64,000 nt of DNA from Amanita rubescens (GCA_015039365.1 WION01000117.1:83682-147681); one strand, 5' to 3'; counted from the first letter of the stretch, positions 11,434 to 23,429 are shown. The notes: generated by a model not told the origin, from the letters alone. Numbers and translations: made by a program.

Positions 11434-12311
11434 CTTTAGAAAGAACGTCAGAACGTACAAGATGCTGGGCGGTGTTTTAATATGTCGCTAGGAAGAAATC
11501 TTGATGCTCCGATAGTGTTAACCTTTTCTGTCATAGTCTTCATTCATACCCGAGTTGTTCGGGTGCGAATTAGTAAAACGCACATGCTGAGGCTTATCAT
11601 TAGTTCCTGCTCGAGATAGCGTAACGTTGTGTTGAAGGATATAAATCACAATGAGGTACTGTATCCGAGTCTGAATTATTCTTGCCAGCCTAGCGAGGAG
11701 TAGTAGGATGTTGAGTGTTCAACGTCAGCGCATCACTATAAAATGAAATATGCCGTAACCTTAAGTCATGCCATCATGACATGTTCAATGCTAATAATCT
11801 GGTCGACAGGTAGAATTCATACATGATGTTCAGGTGATGAATAGCGTCCCTTCGACGTCTCAAAGGCAGTGATGCTATAGCTAAGTTCCTACTACCGAGT
11901 TAGAATAGCGAGCAAGTACTCGTTATTCGCATATCAAGGAACTCCTTCGTGGGACATTTGATCCATTAGACTACGTCCGTCGAGGTCAGGGTTTGTGATC
12001 GACGCCGAGATCACCAACATTCTCATTTCACCTGTCAATGACATCATCAGCAGCACGCTGCATCATGTTTAGAATAAAAATAGATTGGGTCATCATTACC
12101 CGCACCTTTGACGAGCAGTAAAGCAGGTTTAAGAGTTGGCAAGGATATGGATACAGACATATTTGAACAAACTTAGGGAAACTTGGTAGCGATGTCACTT
12201 AGCTGGCGTACGGAGACAAGACTATTATTACTGTACTGATAATTCAATAGTACCCAAGTTTGAGAAAAGACATTATAGCACTACTATACGACTTCCGATC
12301 ACAAAACTCGT
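11434..12311. other. Intergenic; part of a duplicated flank
   Basis: The stretch about 12130-12311 (aagagttggcaaggatat, then gagaaaagacattatagcac) is repeated at about 14230-14400 downstream of the next paralogue, so the tandem duplication that made the two intact secreted-protein genes included about 180 bp of 3' flank. Nothing else recognised. Confidence 0.45.
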
Positions 12312-12946
12312 CTAGTTTTGAGATTGGAAATCCCATACATCAAGCGCGCCCGCCTCGAGCACGATCTAGAATAAGGATCAGTAAAACCATTCCAAGAATG
12401 GACAAAGGACAACTCACGTCTCTTTTATTCGGACGGGCGCGCCACGCATCCCCATTATTAAGGTCTGTAATGCTGGCAATGCACGAGTAAGTACAAAAGC
12501 CATATTGATGGTGATGGATGACTCACGAGTAACCTCCCCCAGGTTGAGGAGAAACCACCCATTTGTATGGGGTGTTGGTCCAAACAATCAATGGACCGCT
12601 GTTTGGATCCTGAAACAGTTACAGTGATCGCATTGCAAGGGAAAATATGAAGACTTACGATATACACACCAATGTGGGAGGCACCGTCAAAGATGGTAAC
12701 ATGTTGAGCACCGTTGCCGGAAAGTGTCGGTGAGACAGTTAGAGCCTATTTCATGTGTGAGACGACCCGTCAGATATTGGTCCTGAGACTTACCGTAGAT
12801 TGATAGTCGCTGATGTTGACATTACTATGGTCAACCGCGTCATGGTAGATGTAGTAGCCAGTCTGCTCGCTGGAAATGAGGTAGTTGGCTTGCGATGCAG
12901 CTAAGAGTGGCAGAGCCAAGGCAAAATAAGCGAATGAAAGGCGCAT
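12312..12946 (-). CDS. Small secreted protein, five exons, 143 aa
   Basis: Exons 12946-12794, 12745-12659, 12609-12527, 12472-12418 and 12365-12312; introns 48-54 nt, all GT-AG, phases 0, 0, 2, 0. The N-terminus MRLSFAYFALALPLLAASQ is a typical secretory signal peptide with likely cleavage after AASQ or AAS. The mature part contains TGYYIY, TIFDGASHIGVYI, PLIVWTNTPYKW and a C-terminal DIVLEAGALDVWDF: regularly spaced aromatic and Gly-rich strands, all-beta in appearance, without a cysteine framework. A small trefoil-like fold is conceivable but only a guess. Five exons align one-to-one with the gene at 14408-15095, showing tandem duplication. Function unknown; extracellular. Confidence 0.7.
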
Positions 12947-13439
12947 CTTGAGTGCGGCTCTCCATGGGCAGCACAAAGCACCGTGCTTTTATACACATTA
13001 CACATGCCTGCGTGGATCTATACCTTTTGGGGTTGACGTTTGAACGGTGATACTCCAAGAAATTTTTTCCATCATGCATTTTGTTCATCTCCGAGCTAGT
13101 AGGCAGCCACAATTCGCTTCAGCACGTGCAACGAGCCCGCTTTCCGCACGGCGTTGTGTTAAAAAGTCTATAAACCATGGCCTTTGAGTCGTAACGGAGC
13201 TCCTGCTAGGTCCGAAGCGCTAGCATGTTATACCTTTTAAAATCGATTGGGAAGTGTCTCAAATGCTAATCATTTATTATGTCATAGCGCTGGCACCTGA
13301 CAGGCATTCAACATGGCGCCTTACCAGATTTAGCACTTGCCGTTCACATACTAACGGAGGTCTCCTCCGGCCTCTTCCGAGGGACTTCGGTTAAAGCATC
13401 GTTCGTCATTTGATATAGATTGACAAGAACTATGGCAGA
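12947..13439. other. Promoter-side intergenic region, nothing specific
   Basis: Upstream flank of the secreted-protein gene. It resembles 15096-15420, upstream of the paralogue (for example 'catcatgcattttgttcatctc' and 'catcatgccttttgttcatctc'), so the tandem duplication also covers the 5' flank. Confidence 0.4.
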
Positions 13440-13640
13440 GAAAAAAGGAAACGAGGCAGGTACTTTGGACACACGACTGCGACCATAAAACATCGACTCA
13501 CCCTGCCCAAACTTCACAATAAGCCGCCAACAGATCCTCGTCATCCTCCGTATCCTCCTGGCCCGCTCACAAACACCAAATCCCACATATCCCCCGCATA
13601 ATCCAAATCTATTCCTTGCAGGTCGGAAGCCATCAATCAC
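13440..13640 (-). pseudogene. PLC 3'-end relic between the two secreted-protein genes
   Basis: About 13500-13620 (ccctgcccaaacttcacaat, then cacaaacaccaaatcccaca) closely matches 16150-16260 inside the last large exon of PLC. The segment at 13440-13500 (ggcagagaaaaaaggaaacg, then gaccataaaacatcgactca) is repeated at 15730-15815 just outside the PLC 3' end. The duplicated unit therefore carried a secreted-protein gene plus the end of the adjacent PLC gene. Confidence 0.65.
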
Positions 13641-14407
13641 TAACGCGCATATTGGGCACGTCATCGAGGGAGAGCACGTACAACAGCGTTGTCGATCTGG
13701 ACACAGTAGTAGCGAGATGACGGGCATCCCAATCTCCGATTTTTTCCCTTTCCGCTGAAACGACATGTAGCGTTTTCCCGGAGTATATCGACAATAAGGT
13801 CATATCCTACCGATTTTTGTTAGTCCCGTCCGTCGACACAAAGCCACGAGCAGAGAACGGCCACTCACCGTATCTCAAACTGCCTAACCAGATGCTCACC
13901 ACAAGTCTCACAACCATTGAATCACCCCACACGTTTGAACAGAGCCATAAACTTTGCTTCTCAGACGAGATCGGTATCGCACTGTGTGCCTAGATCGTCG
14001 TCCATCCGAACTCAGCGATGAGCAACCGCAACCTCCCATTCTTTCCCTTTTCGCGGAACCAATGCATAACATCACGTCTGCCGGCCGATCGGGAGTGAGC
14101 TGGACACCTATGGACCAATTCTAATCAAGTGTGGTGAATTTCAACGTCGACCGCCGTGGAGAAAAGGAGACATTAGGTTCAGTGGGTTAAAATACGTCCA
14201 GAATTTCCGCTAGGAGAAATGGGAGAGCTTGAGCTTAAGAGTTGGCAGGATATCGATGCAAAGAGCATCATGGCGTGTTTGGACAAGCGTGTGAAAAGGT
14301 AAAGGTAACGATGTCACCTGGCGTAAGGGACAAGGCTATATTACTGTACAGATGATTCAAGTTTGAGAAAAGACGTTATAGCACTACATGACTTCCGATC
14401 ACAAAAC
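13641..14407. other. Intergenic, nothing recognised beyond duplicated flank
   Basis: The right part (about 14230-14400) is the duplicated 3' flank described for the paralogue at 12.3 kb. The rest has no supported gene. Confidence 0.25.
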
Positions 14408-15095
14408 TCATTTAGTCTTGTTGAAAGCCCATCCAGCATATCCATCAAGCACGTCCGGAGATACGAGTAAGATCTAGAATAAGGATAAGTAAAAAGCATT
14501 TCAAGAATCGACAACGGATAACGCACGTCTTTGTAATCCGAACGGGCAAACCACACCTTCTTATGTTGAGGGGCCATAACACTGGTAGTGAACGAGTAAG
14601 AGATAAGTAAAAAAGCCACATTGGCGATGGATGACTTACGAGTAACCCCCCTTAGATTGAGGGGAAACCTTCCAGTTGTATGGAGTGTCGGTCCAAACAA
14701 CTAGCGGACCGTTGTTTGGGTCCTGAAATAGTTACTGTCTGCCGCATAGCAACGTGAAATATGAAGACTTACAATATATATGCCAATGTGCAGGCTACCG
14801 TTAGTGATGGTAATATTTTGATCGCTGTTACCGGTAAGCGTTGGTGAGACGGTTAAAGCCTATTTCATGTGTGTGAGGTGACCTGTCAGATATTGGTCCA
14901 AATGAGACTTACTAAGGGTGGTGGATGATATGGATTATTATCGTCCTTGATCGTAATGTTGACAGATGAATAAAGATGATCTTGGGGAGTCGCGTAGATG
15001 TAGTAACCAATCTGCCTGTTGGAAATGGTGTAGTTGGTTTGCGACGCAGCTAAGAGTGGCAGTGCCAAGGCAAAATAAGCGAATGAGAGGCGCAT
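14408..15095 (-). CDS. Small secreted protein, five exons, 157 aa
   Basis: Exons 15095-14913, 14859-14773, 14722-14640, 14581-14527 and 14473-14408, with introns of 50-58 nt, GT-AG, phases 0, 0, 2, 0 as in the neighbour at 12.3 kb. Signal peptide MRLSFAYFALALPLLAASQ is identical to the neighbour's. Mature part: QIGYYIY, then an insert of about ten residues (IKDDNNPYHPPPL) absent from the neighbour, LTVSPTLTGNSDQNITITNG with N-glycosylation sequons, PLVVWTDTPYNW, and the C-terminus DILLVSPDVLDGYAGWAF. The open frame through all five exons and the mostly silent or conservative differences suggest a functional secreted protein of unknown role. Confidence 0.7.
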
Positions 15096-16004
15096 CTTGA
15101 GTGCGGCTCCCCAGAAGAGCGCTGCTCTTTTATACACATTCCTGCGCCGATCTATGCCTTATGAGACTTACGTCTGGAACGATGATGTTCCGAGAAATCT
15201 AACCTTTTCCATCATGCCTTTTGTTCATCTCTGAGCTAGCAGACGGACATAATTCGCTTCAACATGCACATCATGCAGCGAGTTCGCTTTCCGCTCGTCG
15301 TTTTTTTAAAGTTATAAAGCATGCCTCCCAGTCAGAAATGCTGGAATGTTACAGGTTCAAAATCGTTGGCAAAGTGTCTCGAATCGTGTCATAGCGCTCG
15401 TCTGAAGACCGACAGAATTCAACATGACGCGAGGGTATCGTGCGTTGACAGATACGGCCCGCGCCAATAGGATTCTAAAAGGGTATGTCTCTGATCCGAC
15501 TTACCAAGTTGAGCGCTCGGCGTTCGCATGCTAAAGAAGGCATCCGAGGTCCTGTTACGGTGCCGCATCAATGTGATGTCCGTGATATCCGTCGAGATCA
15601 GATCTCGACATCTGATATAGATGATCGACGAGATCGTCACCGTGAGTACAAGATCTATCAATACATCGTCATCAGCACGATGAAATAGAATATACGATGA
15701 TCAATGCACTTTGCCAACGAGCGCATGATACTATGGCAGAAAAAAAAAGGAAACGAGAAAGAACACCCAGCTGTTATCCAACACCCGCACCTTGAGGAAA
15801 GACCATAAAACATCGACTCCCCGTACTGCACCCGAGTTTTAAGGCATGCCGCATTCGCCATACAAGAATAATCATTCTCGCAGTACAAGAATCTACAAAA
15901 TACATCATTAACTTTACTCGCAACGCGTAGAATAGAATATAAACGAATCGGATACAGTATGAATGCAATCTATACTTGCGCGCATGATACAATATGGAAA
16001 CCAC
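15096..16004. other. Intergenic; includes a short duplicated PLC 3' end at 15730-15815
   Basis: About 15775-15800 (cagctgttatccaacacccg) repeats the sequence at the true PLC stop (cagctatcatccaacacctg, near 16006). No gene seen. ORFs here are short and unsupported. Confidence 0.35.
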
Positions 16005-19000
16005 TCAGCTATCATCCAACACCTGCACCTTGACGAACAACGTCGAAAACAAATATTGCGAAAGCTGCGCATCATGCAACGGCAAATGTCGATACCCTTA
16101 TCGAATGTTAGCCATCACCATAAAAAAAACGCAACAACAACCACACTCACCTTGCCCCAAACTCCCCAACGAAACACAATAAACCGCCAAAGGATCCTCA
16201 TCATCCTTCCCATCCTCCTGCCTCACCACAAACCTAACAAACACCAAATCCCACATATCCCCAACACACTCAAACGGAATCCGAATCTGTTCCTCCCAAA
16301 CGGGGTTAAACCCATTATTCTTCACCGCACTCGTCCGATACGTCACCGACCTCGCCATCGTCGTCGCCCCAGCTTCCATTTCCTCCGTCCAATCAGGCAC
16401 ATGCACCGTCACCTCAACATACGGATGCAACACCGGTCTATCCACCATCTCCCTCCCACTCGAATCTTTCAACCTAGGCAACTGCTGCCCCGAAATAACC
16501 GTCAAATCCAACCAATACCTCGTCCTCCTCCCCAACAACAACGCTTTCTTCCCCTCCCCTCCAGATCTCAACGCAGCGGGTTTGAGAACGTACCCTGACC
16601 GTCCGTTACGCTGAAACATCGCGTGGTTGATCATATATCCCAAATCGAACGTTTGCCAATTGATAGCGACGAGTTGAGCACCGGCAGACCAGTACCGGTG
16701 CGGTTCGTAATTGGAAGAACTCACTCGGAGTCCTTTAGGGTAGATCCTGACTAGGTGCTTTCGACAATGTTTGATTAAATCGTACATTCCCGAACTGCCG
16801 TCCGTACGAGGTCTGATGATCTTGTTTGCAGTCGTTTCGGAGAGGGAAAACATGTGTTCGGGGGAGTAATCCACTTTCTTGTTGATTCCTTGGAATTTGA
16901 CGCCGATGGTGTAGACGAGGAGGGATTGGAGGTTGGGTGAGATTTTGGGTTTGGCGGTGAGCGATTTGGTGGATGGGGTTGGCGTGCGGAGGGGAGAGGG
17001 AGGTGGGAAAGACGAAGGTTTGGGTGAGAGGCCGGGGCTGAGAATGTCGGGAAAATTGGTTTCGGATCGGCTGAGTTGTCGTAAAAAGCTGTTACCTGGA
17101 CTTGAGCCGAGCCCAGAGTCGCTGGTGCTGGAGGGAGAGCGACCCACGTGTCTTACCCTCTGTATGACTGTCCGCGCAGCTTGGATCGGCGGACTGAACG
17201 TGATCTTTGGAGAGATCATCGGTGAGCTACTACCCGCCGCCGCACCTGAACCCGAACCCTTTCTACCCATACCAATATCCACGGCAACTTCTTGCAATGC
17301 GTCCGAATCAGACGCAGACGACGTCCCAGACGTCTCTAAAAACACATCCGTACCATCAGACGACTCTTGCCTCAACGCCGTAACATCCTTCGTCTGCACC
17401 ACCTATCGTTCAGCTAACCGCGCAAAAAAAATATTGACAACGCACCTTGAACAATATCCTCCCCTTCAACTCTTCCGGACTAGGTAGTTCGGTAACTTTG
17501 GTCCTCCCCTCAGGCCCGACCCTAACCAAAGCACTCCCAAACACCTCTATCAAAATCTCCGCAATCATATCCTGTTGCGGAACGCTACAATGCATCTCTG
17601 CCGAGATAATAATCGGCCAAGGCGATACGACGAAACCGTATTTGATAATCGCATGACAGACTTCGCGAAGGGAGACTTTGGATGTGAAGGATTTACCGTG
17701 AAAGACCATAGGCTCGACGTCTCCGTCGTAAATGTCGACTGTTGGCAATGAAATTTTTAAAAAAATAAAAAACGCGTAGGAGGGAAGCGTACCTTCGACG
17801 CTTCTGCAACTGTGTAATAAGGCACGAATGTACCCCTCTACGGTACTCACTCCGACAAGTTGGTGACCGACGAGATACGTGTTGTGAGACGAGGCGATAA
17901 AGTAGTCGGATAAAGGTCTCGTCATGTCGTGCCATACCTTGTTGTGTTGGTCCACAAAAGCGGCGTTGTCAGCTGACATGAGGAACGAGGTAAACGCGGA
18001 TAAGGACAAGGTCGTGGCGCGTTCTTGATGTACTTCCGCGTTATCCTCACCCTCGTTGTAGCTTGCGTGCTTGTCGAAAAGCTCTCTAAGCTCTACATGC
18101 GAAAGTCTAGACTAAAGAACGGTCAACGTTGCGTTGACGACGCATATATACACACACACCTTTTGTACCTCGCGCATAAAATACTCAAAAGTCTTGAAAT
18201 CAAACACGCCCTCTTCTTCATTCTTCAAACGAATCAGTTTCTTGTACAACCTGTCTATTTCAGGTCGACCTTTGAGAAGCTTCACAAATCGTCTAAAATC
18301 GTCAAAATCGAGATACCCGTGATTCTTGACATCCGCTTGCTGTCCTCCCCAGTCAAAAGACGCAAAAGAATGAGACGACACACGCACCGTGAACAACCTA
18401 AACAAACTCTCCACACTCGAATGTATATTCATCTTCCTACAAAGCTTTTCCACCTCTCCAAACCTCAACCTCTCATTCTCTTCCAACTCGCTCCCTTTCC
18501 AATACTGTTTTTCCCACAATGCCTGCCTCATCTCGAAATTCCCCAATCCGCTCATCAATTCGAGTCTAATCGCGTACACCTTTCTTAGGGTAGCATCCCA
18601 TACCCGAAAAACGTCAACGGAGGGAGCGATCAGGTGGAGAGTCTTGTAAGAGCCGTCGAGGATGTAAATGATCGTAAGCCAACAGTCTTGGTAGACTTGA
18701 GAAAGTTGGAATTGTTCGCGGTAGTACCTCGCGTCGGAAGCTGATCGCATTTCTTTGATGTTTTCGATGGGGACTGCGGGGGTATTCGTTAGCGTTTCTC
18801 ATCCTCGCAAGAGAGAAAGAGGGGGATAGAGAGGGAAAGAAAGGAAGGGAAAGGAAGGCACGCACTGATCCGTTGACGCCCGACAACACCAGGTTGCATC
18901 ACTTCCCAAATGATTTGGCCCATATCCGGGTCAAGCCTCACCATGACTTTTTTCCGTTTTTTATTCGTGATTTTAGTCATTTGAGTGCCTTCTCTGAGTA

Positions 19001-19493
19001 AAGGCGGAACGGGGACTTCGATCCCAGCTCCATTCTTTGCCTGCTGCGGATCACTACTATTACTACTAGGCCCGAGGGCACGCGTCGGCTGTGTTACCAC
19101 AGGCGCGCTAGCAGAAGTCTGGATCTGAGGAGTTTGAGACTGGGACTCTGGGGTGATTGGAGTTGAATGAGATCGAACATGGGGGTGTTTCCGTTTATGG
19201 TAGGGTGTCACGGGTGTCTTGGTACCCGAGGAGGAAGAGGAAGAAGAGGAGGAGGAGCGGGCGTGTCTGAAGGCTTGGAAGCGGCGGAGGGCGTCTGTCA
19301 TTGTGGTTGGGAGTGCGAAAGTTGGTTTCTTGCGTGGGGGTGGAGTGTGAGTGGGTGTAAGGAGGGGAGGTGGAGAGGAAGAGGTGGGAGTGTGAGGGAT
19401 GAGTTGAGGTGAGTGTTGAATGTTGGGAGCGCGACGAAGGGAACGTTGACGAAGTAAAAGTGTTGAGTCATTGTCGTGGTGAAGGTCGAGCAT
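16005..19493 (-). CDS. Phosphoinositide-specific phospholipase C (delta-like), 1046 aa
   Basis: Seven exons: 19493-18866, 18773-18388, 18339-18160, 18111-17793, 17738-17446, 17393-16151 and 16096-16005; reading phases agree throughout. Domain order: low-complexity Ser/Pro-rich N-terminus with a poly-Ser run, PH-like region (from about residue 185), EF-hand-type region with HGYLDFDDFRRFV, X domain with SSHNTYLVGHQL and VDIYDGDVEPMVFHGK (the two catalytic histidines are in SHNTYL and VFHG) and SAEMHCS, a long acidic/Ser-rich linker, Y domain (YPKGLRVSSSNYEPHRYW, FDLGYMINHAMFQ) and a C2 domain (VEVTVHVPDW, FNPVWEEQIRIPF). The enzyme class hydrolyses phosphatidylinositol 4,5-bisphosphate to diacylglycerol and IP3, with Ca2+. 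The last short exon completes the C2 domain (YRHLPLHDAQLSQYLFSTLFVKV). An inverted second copy starts at 61409. Confidence 0.93.
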
Positions 19494-19993
19494 TTGTGAA
19501 TGTTTCGGATGAGTTCGAGCTTTTGAGTCTCAGCGCGCTTGCATCGTGTTCTTCACTGTCCGCTTTAATTGCACTTCCGAAACTCCACATGCGAATCTTT
19601 CTCTATTGTACAGCATATTATTATGTACGTCACTTTTGATCTACCGAGGTAACAAAGCCGATCCATCGTCGTGGGCAGTCTTTAAAACAAAGAGAGAAGC
19701 TGAGTTCATGTCGCACCTTCCTTTGAGTTTCAATCACCCTTTGTCCCGCTTGAACGCCTACACTGGTTTCGATTGTTGCATTCGAGTCACGTCGTGCGGA
19801 AGCCGCGGGTCAGAGTCGCATACGAATGGGGGTATCGACCCTGGTTCTCAAGCATAGGTTCTCGTCACCGTTCTTGCTGTGCTTCGCACAGCGCGAGTGG
19901 GAATTATCCGGTGTCCTCGCAGAATGCCGAACGCACGGTCCAGGACGCGTCGCACGTGCACTCATGTCACTCCGTGATCGATACCACAAAACG
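19494..19993. other. PLC upstream region; also a repeated block of the family array
   Basis: Divergent side of PLC and downstream side of the family copy at 19994-20735. The block (cgctttaattgcacttccga, ctattgtacagcatatt, gaggtaacaaagc) is found again at 24045-24190 with no PLC next to it, and in part at 30400-30500 and 36205-36300, and inverted at 61140-61400. It may hold the PLC promoter, but no core element can be singled out. Confidence 0.5.
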
Positions 19994-20735
19994 TCATTTC
20001 AAAAACATACGGAAGAACACAAATGCCACTAATAGCGATAATAAAACCAACACGCTACGACGAAACCCTACCCCCAACTCTTGCCTTATAAAAATGACAA
20101 AGTTGGAAGATCCAACAACGTTGGCGATATCTCCCCCTTCAATTCCGAGATCATGAGCCCCATCAAGCACACTCGGGCTCAACGTAGAGGAAGGTGAGTT
20201 CGTTGGCCCGTGCTCATCACGGATACCGACGATTGACTACATCGAAATTGACAGTGAGCTCCGAAGCTCGTTTGAATTGGGTCTTTCTTACCTGTAATAA
20301 CACCTTCAACGTGCGACATTCACTTGAGAGATTTTCCATGCTGAACTGGCTCGTTGGCAAGAGTAACTCGCATTCCGTCCCCATACTATTGCAATTCGAG
20401 AAAACAGGTCAGACTCACGAATACGAAGCACGTGTCATACGGTCTCATACCGAGTGATCTCGGGCGCTAATAGGCAAAACTGGCATCTGCCGATGGGCGC
20501 GACGGTGCTACATGATGCCCGAGCCATGGACAATGCTTGTTCAAGTACTCTGATCACATCTTTGAATTGTTCTGAGTTCGTTCTTGAGATGGTGAGAAGC
20601 AACCTTTCCATGGCTTCTGCACATTGGCGACAAGGCAGGTTCTGTATGGATTGGTGCGATCAGCTGGGCGATATAGTCATGCCAAAAAACACCGACTTCA
20701 TTGGCAGGAGAGGTAGGGAAGGCCACGTTTGCCAT
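19994..20735 (-). pseudogene. Type 1 CxxC/tail-anchor copy, damaged
   Basis: Exon 1 reads MANVAFPTSPANE up to a gtcggt donor. Exon 2 has NLPC..C..AMERLL and CQFCLLAPEITRY. After ITRY an apparent 10-nt partial duplication puts TGA in frame before the donor used by the copy at 24.5 kb, and exon 3 has lost about 22 nt. Exon 4 is intact: LDGAHDLGIEGGDIANVVG, then a hydrophobic tail (about SVLVLLSLLVAFVFF). Probably a pseudogene, although an alternative splice cannot be excluded. The inverted counterpart is at 60179-60908. Confidence 0.6.
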
Positions 20736-20824
20736 TCAATAATGATGGAGGGGATAGGAGCGGGTGAGAAGGACATTTCGTGAGCACCTCGTTTTTAACG
20801 ATCTTCCATGTCCAAGACATTCAC

Positions 20825-20935
20825 ATGGAAAGTATAGAGATATATCGCCGTGTCGGTATATCGCCATATATGATATCGGTATACCGGTGTATCGGTATAT
20901 TACCCACGCTGTTGCACCCCTGTAACATAAATACG
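20825..20935. repeat. CGGTATAT-type low-complexity repeat
   Basis: Imperfect iterations of cggtatatcg and ccggtgtatcggtatat in an about 110-bp stretch. It lies in the part of the left arm that has no counterpart in the right arm. Confidence 0.6.
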
Positions 20936-21961
20936 CTTTACTTTGACTACGTGTAACGTCACTCTTGTCCTCCAGTTTTATAAATGATGTGCATTCGTAT
21001 CAGGGTCAGGGCTGTAAATTACCCGTCATCAGGGCCAAATTCCCATTCGCGAAATCACATCTCGAAACGTGTCTCGTGCGTCTCTGCACTCCTGTACATG
21101 TCATAGCTTGCCAAATCCAACACTAGTATCCGCAGTGAGATGAGATTAGTACTATGTGCCTTGAAGAGTGCTGCTCGCTGTATTCTTGCTCGTTTGCGTT
21201 ACCGAGCAGGCCTATGACGGCTATGCACATTCGGTACACTCCGGAATGAATACACCTCCGCTTCCCGAAATTTGTAATTATACACCGACGCTGGCCGAGA
21301 TTTGTATTCTGATGGCTAGGTCTGACTTGCCCTCAATGCTAAATGCAAATACGGGTATCTGTACTTGTTTTAGATTGCGATGAGAGGGACTATACACGTG
21401 TAGACGATTACATAATTGAAGGAGGCATCGACATCTCCCCTCTGTTCTCTTGCAATGTCATGCATGCGTCTGGTTCGCAATCGCCTACGATCATCCTCTA
21501 CGGTTTGAAGGGAAGATCTGCGCAACCCCGGGCACCGAATATCTGGCGAGTCAAGGTTCAAAGTTAGCCTCCGTGACTATCGGAGTTTCTGCAGTCCTTA
21601 CTAATTTTGGGACTGTAACGCAACTCGGGCCGCCCTACGACTGATCTAGGAACGCCTCGTTCATGGCCATACTAAACCAACAGCAAAACACTTAATCCTT
21701 CTTTACGATTGTCTTGAATGTCTCCAGTGGTCGCAACTGTGCGCTTCTGCGAAAAGTCGCAGGTCTCGGAAAGCTCGTAGACAAATGGTCGTAATAATGG
21801 GCCCTGGTTCTCGAGCATGAGGCCTACGTCAACTTGCTGTGCTTTATGCAGTGACACACGGGCCATGTTCGCTGCGTTTCCCTTTTCGAGAATTTATTTC
21901 CGATGCTCACAGCTACAACTACAAAGTCCAAGAAGACAAACCACAAAGCTGTTGCCGCCCA
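20936..21961. other. No gene; repeated non-coding segments
   Basis: About 21225-21395 resembles 57030-57195 in the same orientation and 28225-28400 in the opposite orientation (tacgggtatctgtacttgtt). About 21650-21760 resembles 31795-31890 (gaacgcctcgttcatg, cttgaatgtctc). These are flanks of the family genes copied with them. Confidence 0.5.
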
Positions 21962-22613
21962 ATCATAACGGACGGTAGAAGAGACATGCTACTAACAACA
22001 AAATCCCAACGCACAACTCGTGGGGCCCAATGACAATCACAGAGTTAGCCGATCCGGCGACATTCGTGATGTTCCCCCCTTCAATCTGGGTATCTTGCGC
22101 TCTCGAACTGGCTTGCATTTGATGAGGGTGTTGTCGAGCCTTGCTCTTGGATAGTAATGGTCGACTAGATTGACCATATATACAGTGAGCTTAGGTCATT
22201 CGAAGCACAGGTAGCGCTCACCTGTAACAACTCTTTCAGGATGTTACCGAATTGTTGTATGAACCAGAGAAATCTCCTGTCGTTCATCGTGTGTTCTGTG
22301 ATGCTGCAGTCAAGGGAACGTCAGTAGTTCCCCTCTCGACGACGAAACGGATCGTACCGGATGAATTTGAGTAATAATTGACAAAACCGGCATGTGCTGG
22401 TAGTGCAGCCCGATGACCGGGCAAAGGCTAATGTCCGCTCTAACGCTACAATAAGATCTTGGAACGGTTCCTGAGCTGATGCCGTTTTCTTCGGAAACTG
22501 GTCCGAAGCAATCTTTCGATAGGTTCCACGCAGCGGTGATGACACGAGTTCTGTATCGAGGACGACATGGTAAGTTCTAGAGCACAAGCAGTGCTAGAGG
22601 AGGGATTTACCAT
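21962..22613 (-). pseudogene. Type 2 CxxC/tail-anchor copy, damaged at the 5' end
   Basis: Start MVNPSSSTA aligns with MVNPFSGSASVRE of intact type 2 copies, but the end of exon 1 and the intron-1 donor are deleted, so the frame runs through the intron remnant into NSCHHRCVEPIERLL and then shifts before the EPFQDLIVALERTLAFA segment. Later parts look sound: CRFCQLLLKFIRYD, intron 2 (45 nt, gtttcg..ctgcag) and exon 4 with ESARDTQIEGGNITNVAG and a hydrophobic tail. Judged a pseudogene. Confidence 0.6.
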
Positions 22614-23429
22614 TTAGTTACGATGGGAAATTGGGAATTGAGGTGCGGGATCTCCTTTGAATTCGTTTTTTAACTGATTACAGATTAATATGAGTTGTCA
22701 TCTCAACCAATAATTAATGTTTCATCCTTCATTGTCAGCGACTGTTCGATTAATTGATGACTCTTCCATATTGATGTGGTCCAAAAAGTTCACGGTGGAA
22801 AGTGCGAGACTCACGAGCGCAAGAATAGATTAAGAAAATTTGCCACTTCTTGATTGGCAAAGTCCGGAGGCGATGAAGCATCCCACTCAAGTTATTAGGC
22901 TAGATCCAAGGCGATGCCCTCACAAGATGCTACAGGCCAAGCTCATGGATTGCCGCGTGTCTTCTTTTCCGCAAACCTTTTTTGGGGTTGGGTGTCACGC
23001 CAGTGTGACCAGTACGTATACGTACAGGAAGCTCAACGTCGCGCTAAAGTCGCGTTAAGTATGGAATCATTCAAGGTGGTACTTCTGATGGGCTTGCGGA
23101 CGAGGTTAACATGATCTGTTTCAGCACATAATCTTATTCCGCAGCATAAATGCATCCTGGTCATAATGTCCGTCTTGTCCAAGTTGCTGTACAGTCACTG
23201 TTCAGACTCGGCGTGTCAACGTGTAACAGGCATTGGCGCAGGTGTCCGCCCCTCACGCCCATCGCCACATGGGGTGACCGTCTTTCAAAGAGAATCCCCA
23301 ACCCTGATTACTCAATAACTTCAAGGGCCCTGTTCATCATTCATCCAGCTTCGCATAGTACGAATGGGAATTATCCGGTATCCTCAAAGAATACCGCACC
23401 ATCCGCACGCTCAAATTCATTCCGCAACC
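22614..23429. other. Intergenic, nothing recognised
   Basis: Contains 'gtgaccgtctttcaaagagaatcc' near 23273, the same sequence that opens the repeated blocks at about 29930 and 35718, so this is the edge of another copy of that block. No gene. Confidence 0.35.

Noticed and set aside
15963..16598. 211-codon plus-strand ORF rich in His, Pro, Arg and Gln
   Set aside because: Low-complexity antisense of the PLC C2 exon; not a gene.
16933..17487. 184-codon plus-strand ORF opposite the PLC gene (mirrored at 63478-63984, minus strand)
   Set aside because: Antisense shadow of the GC-rich PLC linker exon; the sense strand has clear PLC domains and splice sites.
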